A DNA stretch of 64,000 bases, taken from the NCBI GenBank assembly GCA_003254905.1, contig QANU01074831.1:324853-388852 (forward strand), in the 5' to 3' direction. The notes below the pieces were generated by a model that was given only the letters and a program-made list of their open reading frames with translations, had not been told where the DNA came from and ran no database searches. Positions 60,110-64,000 of this stretch are shown in pieces (position 1 is the first letter of the stretch; each line of letters opens with the position of its first letter). Origin of the DNA: Nissolia schottii. Its lineage: Eukaryota; Streptophyta; Magnoliopsida; Fabales; Fabaceae. The position numbers and the translations under genes are program-made.

Positions 60110-60570
60110 GTAATGTTCATTTTGGTCATTGAAATTGTAAGCTCAAGTTATTTTGATCTCTAAAATTTAAAATTTAACTTTTTAATCCATGAAATTGTGA
60201 GTCGTAGGTCAAGTCAGTCCTTCAGTTCATTATTATTCACATTTTCGCTGACTTGTCACATTAAATGAGATTATGACAACAACTAAGATTGCAAATGAGA
60301 TATGACAATATCACATACTACAAATGAGATTGTGAGAACATCTGTTGTTGTAATTGAAGTTGTGGTAGTAACTGAAATTTGCAGCCCCAAGTGTTATCAA
60401 TGTCACAACCACATTTTCAGTCCCAACTAGTGTCACAATCTCATTTATAGGTCCATGTATTGTCACAACTACATTTTCAGTCCTCAAGTTGTAACAAATC
60501 GGCGAAACTGCAAACGATAATGAATTGAATGACTAACTTGACCCCCTAATTCTACGTGTAAAATGATTTT
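60110..60570. repeat. Degenerate foldback repeat with CACAA/TTGTG words
   Basis: gagattatgacaacaactaa, caaatgagattgtgagaaca and, later, gtcacaatctcatttatagg are inverted relatives of each other. The outer arms (ttttggtcattgaaattgta) recall the gene-poor legume foldback elements. Ends are not clear. Confidence 0.4.
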
Positions 60571-60599
60571 TGCTATTTGCTTAATCTCTAAGTGGTCCG

Positions 60600-62640
60600 G
60601 CTCAATGCAGCAGCAATGCAGGGTGTTGAGCCTTCCATTTTAGTTAGGAAAAATAGAACAAGCATGAGGGGAAACTCATGAACTCAAATTTATACATACA
60701 CAGTTCAGAGTGATGTTGCCTTATGAGACAAAACTCGGGCACCTTTTTGCCAGACAAATATGTGTCCATGCAAGGGGGGTTTCATTTCTGTTGAACATTT
60801 TTTGTTAATTTCAAACATTTTTTCTTTTAAGTCGATGGTTTTTTTTTTTTTTTGGTGACATAAAGCCGCTTTTGTGGCATTGGAAAGTCAACAGGTTACC
60901 ACAAAAGCTCATCTTTGGCCAAACCTCTGAATTTGAGTTGTAATTCACAAAGTTGTGTTCTTGAAAAGGCAACAGGCTAAAATGCTTTACAGTTTATTTG
61001 AAAAGTCAGATGCCTCTGGCAACCATGGCTGATAGTTTTGATCTGTGTGTGCGTTCTAAATTATGCCTTGTGCCTGTATTCGCACCCCTAACCTTTTGAT
61101 TGAGCAACATGATATTGTAAAAAGAAAGGTGTTAGCCATTGGCGGAATTTCTTTGGTGAATGTTTTCTTATTTTCAAAGTTCCCTTTTCCATTAGCAGAA
61201 TTATTATGGGATTAGTAAGCTTGGGACAGTGGAGATTTTGGTTAGGTTCTTGTAAAGCTAGTCTCGGCTTTTTGTGACCAGAAATATTGTTGGAGTTACT
61301 TTCTACTAAACTATCACAATTTTTGCCCAAGGTTTTAAAATTGGCTTTACCCTTATGTGATTGTTCCAAAGTGTTTTAATATTGTTTACAGTACATGTTT
61401 ACACTTGGTTTCACTTGAAATGCTAATATGCAGATATAGAATGAAAGTTTTGAAGCTATTATGTCATATATTCAATTAAATAGAACAAATGTGAGATGTT
61501 CTGATTACACATTAGCAGGAAATGAAAATTGATTAAAACATGGAATCGACCCATTTAATCCTTTTTGTACTGTTAACTATGTGTCTTTGCAAGGTATGAT
61601 GCTAATTGGCTTTACTAAAATTAGTATTGCATATAGCCTTATTCGCTTATTTTAGAAACTGTGCACTATAATTTAAGCTTGATAGCAAACATGAACTGCT
61701 TTATGATTTTCATTAACTAGTTCTGTTTTATGACCATTGCCTGAAGAAGCAATGTTTGCTACTTTCAAACATTTTCTCTTATAATGCAATTGACGGAAAC
61801 TAGATTCTGCCCATCAGTTTCAAGTTCAGAAAAAGAAAAGAAAAAGAAAATTGTCTATCAATTCAAATGTTTTCTATGTTTTGGGGCCAATGAGAAGCTC
61901 AGAGTTTTGGCCTTTTAGCAAATTAGCATTATCTGAGGTGTTCTGATTATTGCATTCTTACCAATATACATTTTAGTCAACCCATTTTAAGCCCTGACCT
62001 TTCCTTGATCAAAGTCTTGAGTCTGAGCTTGTGCTCAATGGTTACAAAGACGAGTGTTAATGGATGATTACTTACTGCATTTTGCTACGAGCTTGTTTTC
62101 TTTTTCCTAAATCTGTTCATCAATAATGTTCATTTTATGCATAACCCCTGCCAAAATCAATCACAGGATTGCTCCTCTATCCAGAATTCAAGGAGTGTCG
62201 TGTGATCAACTTGGATAAAGGCACTTACTGTTTTTAAGATGTGCCAAGGTTTGATCATGTCAATTAAAAAGAAAGGCTTTAAGTAAGAGTATTGATTTGA
62301 ATTTGTCAAAAGAAATTCGTGTCATAGTTGAGTATTATTCGTAACCTAAAAAGTACCAAGTCTTTTGATGACTTGACTTCTAACATGACTTATGATTTGG
62401 TGTCTAGAATTCTGTGGCATTGGAGGAAATCCATAACTATAATCATTGCCTGCAGGTTTGGACCAAAAGACTTGATATTCAATAACCTAATTCTTTCGTC
62501 CATCCAACTACCTAAGCAAATTATTTATACTTTTGTCTCTAATTTGTATTGAGTTACCAGCTCTTTTGTTAATCGTTATTCGTTATTATTAATGGACTAC
62601 ATCTATAAGGACGAATTAGACCAACTTGTATTGGGTGTTA
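60600..62640. other. Intergenic region, no gene recognised
   Basis: Several frames of 70-95 codons exist on both strands, but none has a family motif or splice context I can support. The composition (less AT-rich than neighbours at 61800-62460) leaves room for an untranslated exon or a decayed gene. Confidence 0.3.
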
Positions 62641-62654
62641 CTTTACAAGTGAGG

Positions 62655-62805
62655 ATCATTTAAAGTAAAAATTTTATTTTGGAGGGTAAAATGAGTGTTT
62701 TTATCATTAAATCATTAAAGTGAGTAGTGTGATTCATCTTTGCTTTAATGATTTAATGGTGAAAACACTCACTTTATCTTCTAAAGTAAAATTTTCACCT
62801 TTTTT
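62655..62805. mobile_element. Short palindromic MITE
   Basis: The left arm (agtaaaaattttattttgga, aatgagtgtttttatcatta, aatcattaaag) pairs with the right arm (ctttaatgatttaatggtga, aaacactcactttat, aaagtaaaattttcacc). The structure is one long imperfect hairpin of about 150 bp. Confidence 0.75.
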
Positions 62806-63091
62806 TTCCCGATGATTTACACTCACCATAGTCCCAAACATTGGGGGTGAGAGGCAAAAAATAAAGGGTAGAAAAAGATCAAATCCCAAACACTATAACA
62901 ACTACACCACAAAATATCTAAACCTTCTAACGTGTTAATTACTTATTCTTTACCAAAGGGTTTATATATATATAAAGAATGGTTAGGTTTAGAGTTCATG
63001 AAAATGTTGTGTCTAAGTACAATAAAAGGTTGTGTCTGTTTATTTAAACTGGTTGTGTCTCAAACAACAAAAATGTTAGGTCTGTTTTCAT

Positions 63092-63973
63092 TAGGGGTGT
63101 CAAATAAGCTGGCCCGACCCGTCAAGGCCGGGTCCGTTTGGGCCCATGGGCCAAAACGGGTTAGGCCAAAATTGTGGCTATTTTTAAGATCCGGCTCGTT
63201 TATGATTGGTCCGCGGGCCTAAACTGGCCAGCCTGTTTATTTTTTAAAAATTAAAATTTTGGTCTATTTTTTATGATTTAAATACAAAGTTATGAATAAG
63301 TATGCGCATTCATTTTTAACTATTTTTTATCGCCTATCTATTAATTAATCAGAAAGAAATAGTTTATGTAAAATTTGAGGATCCATTTCCGATGGTAATA
63401 AATAGAGAAAAATTAAAGTTTTGTGATTTTTTTGTCTTTATCTCTTTATTGTGGTTACAAAATCTTTAATTTTGGATAGGTATATAAATAGTAGCATTTT
63501 TCAATTAAGAAGCTATTTGCACAGCTTTGATAGAAAAAAAAAGGATAACAAGAAAATATATTTAATTAACACCTAGAGTCTAAACTCGCGCGATGATCAG
63601 TAAGTTTTAAAATATCTAAAAAATGTTTTAATTATAACTAAAACAACTTAGCAATTTAGTTTGCAATTTGGGTTTCAAGATGAAGATCTAAAATTTCAAT
63701 TTGAGCTTCAATTTGAACGTGAGATATAAATTATCATGTAGTTTTATTAACTTAATTTTTAAAAATAACAATTTGGTTTTTGATTTTTAAAAAAAATTAA
63801 ATTTTTTTTAAAAAATTAATAAAAAAAATTCGCGGGCTCACGAGCTAGCCTGTGAGCCCGCGGGCTTTAAATGGGTCGGGCCATTTTTTTTAAAATTTTC
63901 ACGAGCCTATTTTTTGCATGTAAAGCCTGTCCATTTAACCGGGTAAGTGGGTGGGCTCATTTCGATAGCCCTA
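63092..63973. mobile_element. Non-autonomous hAT-like element with GGCCCG/GCCCGCGGGC subterminal words
   Basis: Ends taggggtgtcaaataagc and, inverted from the right, tagggctatcgaaatgagc are imperfect TIRs. The flanks gttttcat (63084-63091) and gttttcac (63974-63981) form an 8-bp duplication with one mismatch, as hAT elements make. The subterminal GC-rich blocks contain gggccatttttt, ggcccgaccc and a palindromic agcccgcgggct (about 63857-63868). The central part is AT-rich and has no transposase. Confidence 0.75.
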
Positions 63974-64000
63974 GTTTTCACCAAAGGGTTTCTATATATA

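Overview
This is a plant nuclear contig, most likely from a legume and possibly Glycine. It has AT-rich intergenic DNA, multi-exon genes with GT/AG introns, three plant-specific or plant-type nuclear regulators, and a dense load of plant transposons (Copia/Sirevirus-like, LINE, SINE, hAT-like and Tourist-like MITEs). The legume assignment is an inference from the repeat types. No bacterial, organellar or CRISPR features were seen.

Three intact protein-coding genes can be reconstructed exon by exon. (1) An SUVR-type SET-domain histone methyltransferase lies on the + strand (CDS 11334-18212, 8 coding exons, about 691 aa). (2) A MYB-CC/PHR1-like transcription factor lies on the + strand (CDS 21805-24028, 7 exons, about 342 aa). 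(3) A GRF-interacting factor (GIF1/ANGUSTIFOLIA3, SSXT domain) lies on the - strand (CDS 32771-36409, 4 exons, about 205 aa). They act in separate pathways: chromatin silencing, phosphate-type transcription control and leaf-growth coactivation. They share no operon-like logic.

Partial or broken genes are: a terminal exon of an upstream gene (264-391), an orphan first exon with a plausible promoter (1602-1678), and a GH1 beta-glucosidase pseudogene on the - strand (about 29930-30833).

The rest is layered mobile DNA. At 1.9-5.0 kb a hAT-like element sits inside a non-autonomous Copia element, which itself sits eight codons into the gag of another Copia copy. Each insertion shows a target-site duplication. 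At 40.9-52.4 kb a large element carries a captured 5' leader, an ATG and an intron-like region packed with the motif (A/T)GTTTGTGCA. That array is split by a 9.46-kb Sirevirus-like LTR retrotransposon (41896-51354, - strand, TSD gttta) in which only gag is visible. Related TTTGTGCA arrays occur near 19.4, 28.3 and 37.7-38.4 kb. At 58.74-59.22 kb there is an unusual cluster of inverted TCTGAATTYGCCA motifs. Several MITEs, one SINE (intron of the MYB-CC gene) and two 3'-end LINE remnants are also annotated. Assembly gaps are at 28547-28965, 46496-47174 and 58194-58197.
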